Source of the DNA: Candidatus Didemnitutus sp. | GTDB taxonomy: Bacteria > Verrucomicrobiota > Verrucomicrobiia > Opitutales > Opitutaceae | Direction: 5' to 3' | Assembly (NCBI GenBank): GCA_023701285.1 | Contig: JAMPXH010000008.1 | Span: forward strand, 1 to 63,417 | Length of the DNA: 63,417 bases | In this document: piece after piece, positions 32,703 through 41,141 of the stretch | Layout of the letters: each line of letters opens with the position of its first letter | Position numbering within the stretch: position 1 is the first letter of the stretch | The notes under the pieces: model-generated | Database searches by the model: none | What the model saw: the letters and a program-made list of their open reading frames with translations, nothing else | Told to the model about the DNA's origin: nothing | Made by a program: the position numbers and the translations under genes

Positions 32703-34556
32703 CTATTGCCGGCGGAACGGGATGTTGGCCGTGCCGACGCTCTCGTAGCCGTTCGGCGCGGAGGCGTTGAGCTGCTTCACGGTGTAGTAGAGGCGGTAGA
32801 GCCCCGGACTCAGGCCGGCTTTGGCGATCCAGAATTTGCGCGGATCGCCGCTGTCCTGCGTGATCGTCACGCCGGTGACGGGCGCGGGCGGCGTGTTGAC
32901 GTTGGTGCCGACGTCAGGGCGGATCTCGACCGAGTATTGCAACGTCTTGCCAGCATCGGCGGTCACCGTGACGGTGGAGGTGAACGTGCCGGTGCCGGAG
33001 ATGTCGACGTTCTGCGCGGCGGTGAGGCCGTTGATCTTGATCGTTTCCACCTTAGGCGCGGTGAAGCTCGTCGAGCCGCCCCAGCACACGCGCATGGCGT
33101 CGAGGCTCGGAGTCGGCGTGAAGTTTTCGTCGAGAATCGGATACCAGGTGTGCGTGACGCGGAAGCCGCCGAGCGCGCCCTTGAAGACGAAGGAGCCGAG
33201 GCAAAGGTCGGTGTGGGCGAGCACATTATCGGCGTAGGTGTCCAGCAGGCCGTCGTATTTTTCGCCGCTGGTGGGTTCGATGATCGAGCCGAACGCGTTG
33301 GTGGGAGCCCCGCTCGGCTGCTCGAGGTTGAATTCGGTGATGAGATACGGACCCTTCCATCCGGCGCCGGTGACGTTGGTGTAGATGTTGCCGACGGAGG
33401 CGCCGTAGCTGTTGAAGCCGACGATATCGATGTCGTAGGCCCACTGTTTCACGCGGGCGATCTTGGTCTGGCTCGAACCGGCGTGCGACGTGAGCGTCGG
33501 ATGGTAGTGGTCGTTGTCCTGGATGTAGCGCGCGACCTGGTCGATCGCGGCGTAGATCGGACCGGGATTAGGATGGTTCGAAGGGTCGATCTCGTTGCCG
33601 ATGCACCAGGCGAGGATGGCGCGGTGGTGCTTATGCGCGTCGATCTGGGCCTTGAGGATGTTGAACTGGTTCTGCACCTTCGTCGCGTCTTCGTAGAAAT
33701 CCTCGTTGGCGCTGCCGACGTCGGGCTGGGTCATCCAGAGGCCCACGAGCACGCGGATGCCGGCATCGGACGCCGCCTTGAGGTAGTCGCTGATGGCGGT
33801 GGCGTTGGCGCCCATCGATGGCACGCTGTAGACGCGGATGGTGTTGCCGCTGGCGGCCGAGATGGGTGCGACGGCCTCGTGTCCGCAGGAGCCCTCGACT
33901 TGATAGCCGGCGCCGTTGATCCGCAGGGCGAAATCCGGATCGACGCCCGTGCCGGCGGAGTCGGTGCGCACGATCTCGACTTCGACCGGATTGAGGCGGT
34001 TGTCGGCGTTATTGTATTCGAGACGCGCCACGGTCGAGGCGGCGGTCGATGGGCCGGTGCCGATGGCGTGCGCGAGTTCGAAGAGCACGGCGTCGGCGGC
34101 GACGTTGCCGTCGGCGTTGGCGAGGAGCCGCACGGAATTGCCCGTGCCGGCGGAGAGATAATACGTGCCGACGAAGACCCAGACGCCGCCGTTGATCGTC
34201 TGGTTCACGCGGCGCGTGGAGTCGGTCTTGGTGCCGCCCTGGTAGTTGATCTCGATGGCGGCACGGTTCGCCCGCGGGCTGCCGTCGGTCCATTTCATGT
34301 AGATGTCGTAGTAACCGGCGGTGGTGATATCCGGCCGCCAGCGTGCGGCAGTCGACGTCGCGCCGGCGGCCGCGAGAAGGTAGTTGATGCCGTAGTAGCC
34401 GGACGGATTGGATACCGCGGTCCAACTGCCGGTTTGGGTGAACACATGGGTGCCCGAGGTCATCGAGTTGTCCACGATGATGCGCGTGGCGAAGGCCTGC
34501 GTGACCAGCAGCAGGCCGAGGACGGCAAGGCCGCCCGATCGGATCGGATTGAACAT
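32703..34556 (-). CDS. Secreted GH2-type TIM-barrel protein with N-terminal golvesin/Xly-like domain
   Basis: A 617-aa exported protein. The ATG at 34556 gives a signal peptide (MFNPIRSGGLAVLGLLLVTQAFA); the open frame continues upstream without support. Residues about 25-160 match the golvesin/Xly carbohydrate-binding-like domain by pattern (TQTGSWTAVSN..GYYGINYL, GYYDIYMKWTDGS, GGVWVFVGTYYLSAG, ADAVLFE). The barrel follows, with Glu322 in CIGNEID and Glu408 in LITEFN as the probable acid/base and nucleophile, as in GH2. A C-terminal sandwich (about 500-617) closes it. It shares the barrel and tail layout with the protein at 28570 but adds the binding domain. It runs against the sulfatase cassettes and has its own promoter. 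The substrate is unknown. Confidence 0.8.
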   Translation of the reverse strand: MFNPIRSGGLAVLGLLLVTQAFATRIIVDNSMTSGTHVFTQTGSWTAVSNPSGYYGINYLLAAAGATSTAARWRPDITTAGYYDIYMKWTDGSPRANRAAIEINYQGGTKTDSTRRVNQTINGGVWVFVGTYYLSAGTGNSVRLLANADGNVAADAVLFELAHAIGTGPSTAASTVARLEYNNADNRLNPVEVEIVRTDSAGTGVDPDFALRINGAGYQVEGSCGHEAVAPISAASGNTIRVYSVPSMGANATAISDYLKAASDAGIRVLVGLWMTQPDVGSANEDFYEDATKVQNQFNILKAQIDAHKHHRAILAWCIGNEIDPSNHPNPGPIYAAIDQVARYIQDNDHYHPTLTSHAGSSQTKIARVKQWAYDIDIVGFNSYGASVGNIYTNVTGAGWKGPYLITEFNLEQPSGAPTNAFGSIIEPTSGEKYDGLLDTYADNVLAHTDLCLGSFVFKGALGGFRVTHTWYPILDENFTPTPSLDAMRVCWGGSTSFTAPKVETIKINGLTAAQNVDISGTGTFTSTVTVTADAGKTLQYSVEIRPDVGTNVNTPPAPVTGVTITQDSGDPRKFWIAKAGLSPGLYRLYYTVKQLNASAPNGYESVGTANIPFRRQ

Positions 34557-34907
34557 GACTGGGGAGGATCGCGCCGCCGCGGGCACGAAAGCCTGACCGG
34601 CGCTGCCGGGGGAAGGCTCGGACCGAGGAAGGCGCAGGGTTGGGGAGGTGAACGCCCGGGGAAAGGGCGCGATAACGCGCGCGATCATCCGTGGCCATCT
34701 CCGGGTGGCAAAGCCGCGTGGTGAGAAGTCTGCGCGATTCAGTGCGGAAATTACGTCGGCTCGTGGGCACCCTGTTTGGGTGGGTCCGTTGCCATCGCTG
34801 CGCTGCGCGCGGGCAATTTTCCGCACGCCGAGAAACGCCGAGTGGAAGGGAAGCATGCAAGCTCCGCTTCGATCTGCGCATCGCCCGGAGTGGTTGGCTC
34901 AGTCCTC
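34557..34907. other. Intergenic region, nothing recognised
   Basis: 351 bp between the GH at 32703-34556 and the small secreted protein at 34908. It should hold the promoter of the minus-strand GH, but I see no clear -35/-10 pair, no operator and no AACT repeat of the type found at 11313-23303. Small overlapping ORFs here are not supported. Confidence 0.5.
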
Positions 34908-35405
34908 CTACCTGTCACGCTTCTGGACCTCCTCGATTGGGAAGCCGCGCGCAGCAAGCCACCGGCTCAGTTCGTCCTGTGATTTTGGGGTGAGGGGGTG
35001 CCAATACCTAGAATGGGCATAATGAAGACGGCCAACCAGCTCGCCTTTCCGGTAAAAGCCGAGATCATAGAGTCCACGGCAGCCGTGGGACATTTTTTCG
35101 AGCCCTGGCTGAAACTCTAGCAATGTGATAAAGCTGTCGGGGTCATTAATCTTTTCCTGCTTGTGCACGAGTATGTCGTGAACCCGACCCATTTCGAATT
35201 TGATTCCGCTCCCGGTCCATTTTACCGGCAGGGGAACAGTCTTGGTCGCAAGGGTCATGCGGATTTCGTCGAAGCTGCGCATCCTCTCGCGCCACGCGAT
35301 CCACTCCTGACGGGTGTAATATTCAGGTTCGAACGGCGCTTCTTCCGTCCGTGCGATGCCCAGGAGAGTGATGCAGCAAAAAAGGCTGTAGGTGAGGCGA
35401 CGCAT
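34908..35405 (-). CDS. Small secreted protein of unknown function
   Basis: A 165-aa protein with a signal peptide if the ATG at 35405 is used (MRRLTYSLFCCITLLGIARTEE); the frame is open further upstream, but that part is not export-like. The mature part has no motif I know; it is rich in aromatic and charged residues and contains HDILVH, LLEFQPG, a single Cys (SHGCRGLYDLGFYR) and a Trp-containing C terminus. Base composition is clearly less GC-rich than the neighbours, and codon choice follows, which suggests recent arrival. It stands alone, with non-coding DNA on both sides. Confidence 0.6.
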   Translation of the reverse strand: MRRLTYSLFCCITLLGIARTEEAPFEPEYYTRQEWIAWRERMRSFDEIRMTLATKTVPLPVKWTGSGIKFEMGRVHDILVHKQEKINDPDSFITLLEFQPGLEKMSHGCRGLYDLGFYRKGELVGRLHYAHSRYWHPLTPKSQDELSRWLAARGFPIEEVQKRDR

Positions 35406-35923
35406 TCTCAGGAGCGGATACTTCAAGTCAGGCGTTAAAAGGATGCGTCCCCGCGCTATCGGTGATGAAGTGCTCTCATGAAGCGTGCCTTGCCGAACAG
35501 TGCTATTCGGTAACAGGAAAACCACAGAAGTCGCGGGCCCGCACGCGATGGTTTCTAAGCAAGTATCTGTTCTTCAACGGGCGAATTGTAAAGTGCGGTT
35601 TCGTGCGGTTGCTGCACTGCCAGCAAGAGCCACGGCCATGGGGCGCCTGAAGGGATCATTGTGGGCTTGCCCCGATATTTCGGACACGCAGTTGGGGATG
35701 GTTAGTTCAGTTGGGATTCGAAGTTGGTTGAACTGAGATAGCCAAGCGCGGAGTGGCTTCGGCGGCCGGGAGAGTCCTGCCCCGGGTGAGGCAGGACTTC
35801 GGCGGGGCTTGACGCACACGCAAGGACGGTGCGGCCACGAGCGTCAGCGAGGGGTGGAAAATCCGTTCGCGGGGGCACGCAGCCGCTCCACCTGCGTGGG
35901 CGCATGATTTCAACTGCGCGGTT
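35406..35923. other. Intergenic region with one hairpin
   Basis: 518 bp without a supported gene, lower GC than the surroundings. It contains an inverted repeat with arms AGTCCTGCC (35773-35781) and GGCAGGACT (35790-35798), not followed by a T-tract, and a looser pair AGTTCA/TGAACT near 35705-35737. No integrase or other mobility gene is present, so their origin is open. Confidence 0.45.
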
Positions 35924-36175
35924 TTAGCCGGCGGGCTCGGGCTGGTTTTGATTCAGCTCGGTGAAGGCCTCGGGCCAGTCGCGCTCGGCGGCGGCGAAGA
36001 CATCGCGCCAACCTTGGCGGACCAGATCAGCGACGAGTTCGGCGTCGAGTTGGGCGAGGTAGGCTTGCACGATGGCGCAGCGGTCGTGCGCGTCGTGCGG
36101 ATACACGGAGCGCGCCCAGCCTTGCAGGCGGCGGAGGTTGTTATTGCTGAGGGTGTTTTTGGAATCTTGTGACAT
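35924..36175 (-). CDS. Small hypothetical protein
   Basis: An 83-aa protein starting MSQDSKNTLSNNN. It is hydrophilic, with no signal peptide, membrane segment or Cys-rich motif. The stretch LRRLQGWARSVYPHDAHDRC and a following helical region (VQAYLAQLDAELVADLVRQGW) suggest an alpha-helical fold. The ORF is open further upstream, but the region before 36175 is Pro/Arg-rich and looks like non-coding GC-rich DNA. It lies on the same strand as the Rnk-like gene, separated by 301 bp. I do not recognise it. Confidence 0.5.
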   Translation of the reverse strand: MSQDSKNTLSNNNLRRLQGWARSVYPHDAHDRCAIVQAYLAQLDAELVADLVRQGWRDVFAAAERDWPEAFTELNQNQPEPAG

Positions 36176-36476
36176 GATGATGGGAACGAGGGACGGTTTC
36201 GGCGTCCGGTGAGGAAGGCGCGCCGGGTCGGCGCGCAGGGACCACTCGCCCGGCCGGTGCGGCCAAGGCGGGATGGAGCGGCTCGGACAGGAGCCGCGCG
36301 GAAGGAAATGGACCGGCGTCCGCTGCGGGGAGTGCGGGTCGGCGGCGGCGAAACTCAGCCGCCGACCCGGGCCGCGCGGACCGCCGGTCGATCCGGGCAG
36401 ACGGCACGCCGCCGCGCGCAGCAACCGGTCGCCATCGCGGTGCCGGGCCGGCGCAGCCGGGAGGTGGGCGGGAAGA
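36176..36476. other. Intergenic region, nothing recognised
   Basis: 301 bp between the 83-aa protein gene and the Rnk-like gene (both minus strand). Very GC-rich, with several short palindromes of the kind expected by chance; no terminator with a T-tract and no recognisable promoter. Confidence 0.4.
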
Positions 36477-36944
36477 TCATGGCTGCGGCGAGGGGCGCGC
36501 CCAGCGTTCCATGCCGGGCAACCACGGCGCGACGACGGGGCGGGGCGAACCCGCCGCCTCGCGCGCCGGCGGAGTGACGCGGTGGATCTTCAACTGCCGG
36601 ACGCCGCCGGGTGTGAACCAGTCGACGACTTGTCCGGCGCGGCAGCCGATGAGCGCCGTGCCGATCGGAGCGAGCACGGAGAGACGGTGCGCGTCGATGT
36701 CGGCCTGCTCGGGGAACACGAGCGTGTGGCGCTCGGTCTCGCCGGTGGAGAGATCCTCGTATTCGATGTGCGAGCCCATGACGACGACGTCGGCTGGGAT
36801 GGCGGCGGGATCGATGACGACGGCGCGCGCCAGCTCGGCGCGCAGTTTCAACAGCGCGTTGCCAGCCGAGGGAGGCAGGGCGTTGAGCAACAGGCGCAGT
36901 TTGGCGTGATCGTCGCGTGCGATGTAGAGCGGGATGGATTCCAT
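36477..36944 (-). CDS. Rnk/GreA-GreB C-terminal-domain family protein
   Basis: A 155-aa protein of the Rnk (regulator of nucleoside diphosphate kinase) type. The N-terminal helix pair (MESIPLYIARDDHAKLRLLL...LKLRAELARAVVI) precedes the FKBP-like GreA/GreB C-terminal domain: DPAAIPADVVVMGSHIEYEDLSTGE, LVFPEQADIDAHRLSVLAPIGTALIGCRAG and VVDWFTPGG. Such proteins bind the RNA polymerase secondary channel. Compared with canonical GreA the long N-terminal coiled coil is missing, so it is not a full cleavage factor. The last 25 residues are a Pro-rich tail not found in the family. It is followed 37 bp upstream by the metallophosphoesterase-like gene on the same strand. Confidence 0.85.
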   Translation of the reverse strand: MESIPLYIARDDHAKLRLLLNALPPSAGNALLKLRAELARAVVIDPAAIPADVVVMGSHIEYEDLSTGETERHTLVFPEQADIDAHRLSVLAPIGTALIGCRAGQVVDWFTPGGVRQLKIHRVTPPAREAAGSPRPVVAPWLPGMERWARPSPQP

Positions 36945-36981
36945 GATGGAAGAGAAGGGATGGGTTGGTGTGGGTGCCGGA

Positions 36982-37674
36982 TCAGGCGAGGGTGAGGGAC
37001 GGCGGTTGCCCGTGCGCGTGGGCGTCGGGGGCGTCGTGCGTCCCGGGCACGAAGCGGGCGCTCAACTCGTCGGTGCAGACGAGGATGTGGTTGGGGAAGG
37101 CGCCGGCGGAGTTGTGGCCGGGGTTGAGCACGAAGGTCTCGCCCAGATGGTCCTTCCAGTCGAAGGGCTCGGGGACGCGTCCGGTGAGGAGCAGGCGGGG
37201 CTCGTGCCGGCGCGCGGACGCGGCGAGATGGGGATCGCCGGCATCGCCGCCGGTGCGGCGGTGCGCGGTGTCGGTGCCGCTCGGCGGCGTGTGCGCGAGC
37301 CAGATGTCCGCGGGCTCGCCCTTCGGCTGCGTGGTGCAGCCGATCGGGAGCAGCGTGAACCGCTCGGCCTCCATGCGGCGTCCGTCCGTCCACAGATCGG
37401 TGCGGTCCGGTTCGCGCATCCAGTAGGCGGGCATCCAGCGCTCCGCCTGCTGGTCCCACTCGAGATCGTGGAAGCCGCTGCAGACGCAGAGCGGGCGCGG
37501 GTAGTGCTGCATCCAGCGCTGGACCCAGGCGATCTGGTGGCGCCGGGGCTCGGGATGCGAGAAGTCGAGGAGGTTGCCCGCGATCGCGAGCAGGTCGTGC
37601 GGCGGGGCGGAGTGCAGCAGCCAGTCATACCAGCGCTGGTTGAATCGAAGGTCGGTGACGTGAAGGATGTTCAT
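36982..37674 (-). CDS. Metallophosphoesterase-like protein lacking most metal ligands
   Basis: A 230-aa protein with the layout of a calcineurin-type phosphoesterase. The start at 37674 is fixed by the first strand (MNILHVTDLRF). The normal ligand motifs are altered: DxH is D8-L-R10, GDxxD is G33-N34-L-L-D37, GNHD is G67-F68-H69-D70, and GHxH appears as TGRVPEP. LAHTPPSG keeps one His. The fold is therefore likely kept while dinuclear metal binding is probably lost, so hydrolysis is doubtful. It could act as a binding or regulatory protein. It lies in the same direction as the Rnk-like gene, 37 bp away. The family is clear; loss of activity is inference. Confidence 0.7.
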   Translation of the reverse strand: MNILHVTDLRFNQRWYDWLLHSAPPHDLLAIAGNLLDFSHPEPRRHQIAWVQRWMQHYPRPLCVCSGFHDLEWDQQAERWMPAYWMREPDRTDLWTDGRRMEAERFTLLPIGCTTQPKGEPADIWLAHTPPSGTDTAHRRTGGDAGDPHLAASARRHEPRLLLTGRVPEPFDWKDHLGETFVLNPGHNSAGAFPNHILVCTDELSARFVPGTHDAPDAHAHGQPPSLTLA

Positions 37675-38572
37675 GTGGTTTTTCTCCGGGTGGAAAATCC
37701 GTCCGCGCACGGCGCAGGGCGGATGGGGTGTGATGCGCCGCAGGCGGGCGCAGCGGGAAGTCGCCCGAGGGGCCGGCAGACGGCACGCGGACAACGCAGG
37801 AAATCGGTGAGGCTCGGCCCGGTGCCGTGCCCTCACTCGCGGCGCGTGAAATCGGCGCGCGCGGTCAGAGCACCGCTCCGGGTAGCTCCGGGCAGATGAC
37901 AAACGCCGCACTCCCCGCGTGGTGCGGGCGGGTGCGATAAGCAAAGGAAAGATGCGTTTGTGCGTTCAAGACGCGGCCACCTGTGTGCGCGCTGGAAGGA
38001 TTGTCAAGCCCTCGAAGCTTTATCGCGTCGCCGCGCGTCGTGCGCTGCGCGCTGCATGTGCCGAGTGGCTGCGAGTGCTGCGACGGAGCACGCGACAAGT
38101 GACGCGAAGGCTCGCGCGATGCCGGGTGGATACTCCGTGCGGTGTTGCGCACACGGGCGGCGCGAGCGGCCGCGCGGCGGAAAATTTCCGCGTGCGTCCC
38201 GCGGCCGGCTGCGGCTTGACAAAGGTGCGGGGATGGCCGTTGGTGCGGACAGTCCGCGAAAAAATCATGACTCGTTTCTCCCGCACTTCCACCGCCTCCG
38301 CCCTGGCCATCATCTGCCTTGGCCGGCCGGCGCTGGGCGCCACCGGGCGGAGCTGAGAGAAGTCCGTTCCCATCGGGTGGGGCGCCAGCGCCGGGAGGTT
38401 TCCGCCCGCCGCGATCATCGCCGGGTTTTCCGTGTGCGCGTCGTCGCGTGCATGTCGCCTCCGTCTCCTGCCGGGCCGCCTCGCGTGTGGCTGCGGCGCT
38501 TTCCTTCCTCCGCTGTCCTCGGGCCTGCGCATGAGCGCGTCCCGCGTGGCGGACTCCAACCCCCTGCCTGTC
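37675..38572. other. Long intergenic region between divergent genes
   Basis: 898 bp between the minus-strand phosphoesterase-like gene and the plus-strand hibernation factor. It must contain both promoters. TTGACA occurs at 38216-38221, but no good -10 hexamer follows at the usual spacing. A 29-codon ORF (38267-38356) resembles a signal peptide without a body and is not accepted as a gene. Nothing else is recognised. Confidence 0.45.
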
Positions 38573-38950
38573 ATGTCTCACACTGTCTTCTCCCTCCACT
38601 CCGGCCAGCTCCTCCTCCGCGGCATCCACCTCGGACTCACCACGGCGATGAAGCACGCCCTCGCGACCCAGGCGGAAAAACTCTTCCGCCACGAACCCGA
38701 CATCCTGCGCGTGCGCATCGATGTCACGTCGAGCCTGCGCGGCGGCGTCCGCGATTTCACGGCGAAGGGACGGATCGAGATCGCGGGGCCCGACCTCGCG
38801 GCGACGGTCACCACGACGAACGCCTACGTGTCGATCAACCGCCTCATCGCGAAGCTCGACCGCATGCTGCGCAAGCGCGCCACGGCGCGCGTGGCCCGGC
38901 GCACGGGTGACGACATCCGCACCTACGCCGGCGCCGCGTTGCGCGCCTGA
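38573..38950 (+). CDS. hpf: Ribosome hibernation-promoting factor (HPF/YfiA) family
   Basis: A 125-aa protein of the HPF/YfiA (sigma-54 modulation) family, which binds the 30S decoding region in stationary phase and blocks translation. The beta-alpha-beta-beta-beta-alpha order can be followed: LLLRGIHLGLTTAMKHAL, then ILRVRIDVTSSL, FTAKGRIEIAGPDLAATVTTTNAYVSINRLIAKLDRMLRK. The length fits the short form; the C-terminal dimerisation domain of the long form is absent. The N terminus differs from standard HPF, and the late Arg/Lys helix is short of the usual KH-rich tail, so this may be a divergent member. The ATG at 38573 is preferred, as the upstream frame has no family match. Gene symbol is by family only. 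Confidence 0.75.
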   Translation: MSHTVFSLHSGQLLLRGIHLGLTTAMKHALATQAEKLFRHEPDILRVRIDVTSSLRGGVRDFTAKGRIEIAGPDLAATVTTTNAYVSINRLIAKLDRMLRKRATARVARRTGDDIRTYAGAALRA

Positions 38951-39077
38951 GCGGAGGCTCTTCGCGTCGCGCCGTCTCCGGGTGGAGGCGGTCGCGGCGT
39001 TCGCCGTCCATCCCAACGCCTGCGCAGCACGTCTGCGCGGGCCTGCCGCGCTGCGCGCGGCTTCCTGCATCCTCATC

Positions 39078-40070
39078 ATGATCCAACAACGTCCTTTCGG
39101 CCGCACGGGCCGCAAAATCTCCGAGCTCACGCTCGGCACCCTCAACTTCGGTTGGCAGACCGACGAAGCCACGGCGTTCGCCTTGCTCGACGCCTACCAC
39201 GCCGCCGGCGGCAACGCCATCCAGACGGCCGCGCTCGGTGCGGACCGCTCGGCGCCGTCGCTCGCGCTGATGCAGACCGAGGACCTCGTCGCGCGCTGGC
39301 GGCAGTCGCGCGGGATCCCGGACGGCTGGCTCCTGATCGCCACGCGCTTCCGCCTGCGCCCGGCCGGCGACGAGCGCGGCGCCTTTGCGCGGGCGTTGCG
39401 CCGGCAGTGCGAGGAGTCGCTGCGCCGGCTCCGCACGGCTCGACTCGATCTCGTGCTGTTCGAATGGGACGGCGAACGCGTGCCCGTGGACGAGATGCTC
39501 GCCGCCTTCGACCAGGTCGTGCGCGCGGGTCTGGTGCGCTCGCTCGGGGTGGCGGACATGCCCGCGTGGCGCGTGGCGGATTGCCTCAGCCGGGCCTACC
39601 GGAACAACTGGTGCCGCTGGGAGGCGTTGCAGGCCGACTACTCGCTGATGGTGCGGGCCCGCTTCGAGCCGGAGGCGATGGCGCTGTGCCGCGAGCAACG
39701 CCTGGCTTTCCTCGCGCGTTCGCCGCTGGCCGGCGGTTTCCTCACGCGCCGCGAGGACGGCGAGGATTCGCTGCCCTTCACCCGCCGGCACTGGCTCAAT
39801 GCGCGCTTCGACAACGCCTATGGCGAGGCGGCGCTGGCGGCCGTGGCGGAGATCGCCGCGCGGCACGAAGCCTCGCCGGCGCAGGTCGCGCTGGCGTGGG
39901 TGCTGCGCAACCCGGTGGTGACCTCGGCCACGATCGGGGTGCGTTCGTTGGCCCAGCTCGATGAGTTGGTGCAGGGCGGCCGGCTCGTGTTGAGCGAGGC
40001 CGACTGCGCGCAACTCGCCGCCGCCACCGCGGCGGAGGAAGTGCGCCTGGCCGATCCTTGCCTCGTGTGA
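39078..40070 (+). CDS. Aldo/keto-reductase-like protein without the catalytic tetrad
   Basis: A 330-aa TIM-barrel protein of the AKR family. The frame (MIQQRPFGRTGRKISELTLGTLNFG, ESLRRLRTARLDLVLFEWDG, SPLAGGFLTRRED, SPAQVALAWVLRNPVV) is clear. The Asp-Tyr-Lys-His tetrad is not: the DTA..Y motif reads NAIQTAALGADRS (Asp is Gln49), the Lys strand reads IATRFRL (Arg90), and the His position in the ...LHxPD block is Glu129 (LFEWDG). With none of the four in place, normal carbonyl reduction is unlikely; NADPH binding may persist. It follows the hibernation factor by 127 bp. The start at 39078 agrees with the family's first strand. Confidence 0.8.
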   Translation: MIQQRPFGRTGRKISELTLGTLNFGWQTDEATAFALLDAYHAAGGNAIQTAALGADRSAPSLALMQTEDLVARWRQSRGIPDGWLLIATRFRLRPAGDERGAFARALRRQCEESLRRLRTARLDLVLFEWDGERVPVDEMLAAFDQVVRAGLVRSLGVADMPAWRVADCLSRAYRNNWCRWEALQADYSLMVRARFEPEAMALCREQRLAFLARSPLAGGFLTRREDGEDSLPFTRRHWLNARFDNAYGEAALAAVAEIAARHEASPAQVALAWVLRNPVVTSATIGVRSLAQLDELVQGGRLVLSEADCAQLAAATAAEEVRLADPCLV

Positions 40071-40153
40071 AGCGATGGGCGCGCGGAGGCTGCGTGGCAG
40101 CCTTTCGCGCGCGGGCGGGACGTGGCGTCGGTGTCGGCGCGGTGCGCTCAGGC

Positions 40154-40277
40154 GGACTCATGCAGTTGGACGCGATTCCCGACTGATGAACTCCTGAAAA
40201 TTGGGTGGTCGCCGCTGTCCCAGCGGCGACAGGCGTCGGTAGGGACACCGACGCCCATCTCCTGCATGATCCCGGCT
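40154..40277. repeat. Inverted-repeat element (MITE- or REP-like), copy 2
   Basis: A 124-bp copy of the element at 32207-32333, with the same internal hairpins and the inner terminal repeats CATGCAG/CTGCATG. A 10-bp direct repeat GCTCAGGCGG flanks it (40146-40155 and 40275-40284). The right edge runs into the stop codon of the acetyltransferase gene (40277-40279), so the element probably defines that gene's end. Confidence 0.8.
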
Positions 40278-40915
40278 CAGGCGGCGGTGGGCAGGGCGGC
40301 GGCTTTCCACGCCGCGCGATAGATCGGGTAATCGCCGCAACGTCCCACCTGCACGGGCGCGTAGGGTTTGAGCAGACCCGCGCCCCACGCGCTCCACGCG
40401 GTTTGCAGCAGGTATTTCGGGTGCAGGTGATCGAGCGCGGCGGCGGCGTGGTGCAGCAGGCGCGCGCCGAAGCCCGCGCCGATCAGCGACGGGTGCACGG
40501 CCACGCTCGCCAGATAAACTGCGGCGCCGTGCATCGGTTGGTCGTCGGTGACGAGGTGGGCGGGCGCGATGCCGCCGTCGCGCTCGCCGCGGAGGAGGCG
40601 CGCCTCGCCGGCCTCGTTGAAGGGCATCAGCCAGCAGTAGCCTTTGACCGCGCGCTCCGCGTCGAGCACCAGCGCGAGCCCGCGCGGCGCGTGGAGGGCC
40701 AGGCTGACGTCGGAGAGAAAGGTGCCGAAGTCCGCTTCCGTGTAGTGGGGGAAGTGGTGCGCTTCGATGGCGCGGATGGCTTGGATGGTCGCGAACGGAT
40801 CGAGATCCGCGGCGGCGAGGGTGGTGAGCGTGTGCGTCGACACCGGGGGCGCGACGCGGAGCGGAGAAAGGGAGTTCACGCCTCCGATTTTGTCCGCCGC
40901 CGCCGGTCGCCCCAT
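40277..40915 (-). CDS. GNAT-family N-acetyltransferase
   Basis: A 212-aa acetyltransferase if the ATG at 40915 is used; GTG at 40879 and ATG at 41029 are alternatives. The GNAT core shows VYLASVAVHPSLIGAGFGARLLHHA, which is the acetyl-CoA pyrophosphate-binding motif (usual form Q/RxxGxG/A, here I-G-A-G-F-G). The N-terminal part (HFPHYTEADFGTFLSDV...) would bind the acceptor; which acceptor is unknown. The C-terminal end (KAAALPTAA) meets the repeat element at 40154-40277, so the original C terminus may have been changed. It is a lone gene convergent with the AKR-like gene. Confidence 0.75.
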   Translation of the reverse strand: MGRPAAADKIGGVNSLSPLRVAPPVSTHTLTTLAAADLDPFATIQAIRAIEAHHFPHYTEADFGTFLSDVSLALHAPRGLALVLDAERAVKGYCWLMPFNEAGEARLLRGERDGGIAPAHLVTDDQPMHGAAVYLASVAVHPSLIGAGFGARLLHHAAAALDHLHPKYLLQTAWSAWGAGLLKPYAPVQVGRCGDYPIYRAAWKAAALPTAA

Positions 40916-41141
40916 CGCGATTTTGCCGGGCGCGCGGGGTATGAAAGAAAGTGCTGTGGGTGTGAGTTTCGCTCCTATCGCGAGCGTATGCTGCACCTGC
41001 CTGCCAGTCGGTCGTTTGCAAAACGTCATAGCTCGGAACCTCGGGGTGTGAGGCAGAGTGTCCCAAAAAGCGCGTCGCGTCGGACGCGCGCCAAAACGGC
41101 GCGTTTGACCGAAGTGTGGGTCAACCGGATTTCGCGCTTGC

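Noticed and set aside
34408-35022. Several short overlapping plus-strand ORFs around 34400-35020
   Set aside because: No protein-like features; they overlap the start of the golvesin/GH gene and its upstream region.
35705-35737. Inverted repeat AGTTCA/TGAACT as an attachment site
   Set aside because: No integrase, no tRNA and no direct repeat nearby; too short to support this.
38267-38356. 29-codon ORF resembling a signal peptide
   Set aside because: No mature protein follows the signal-like part; probably chance or a remnant.
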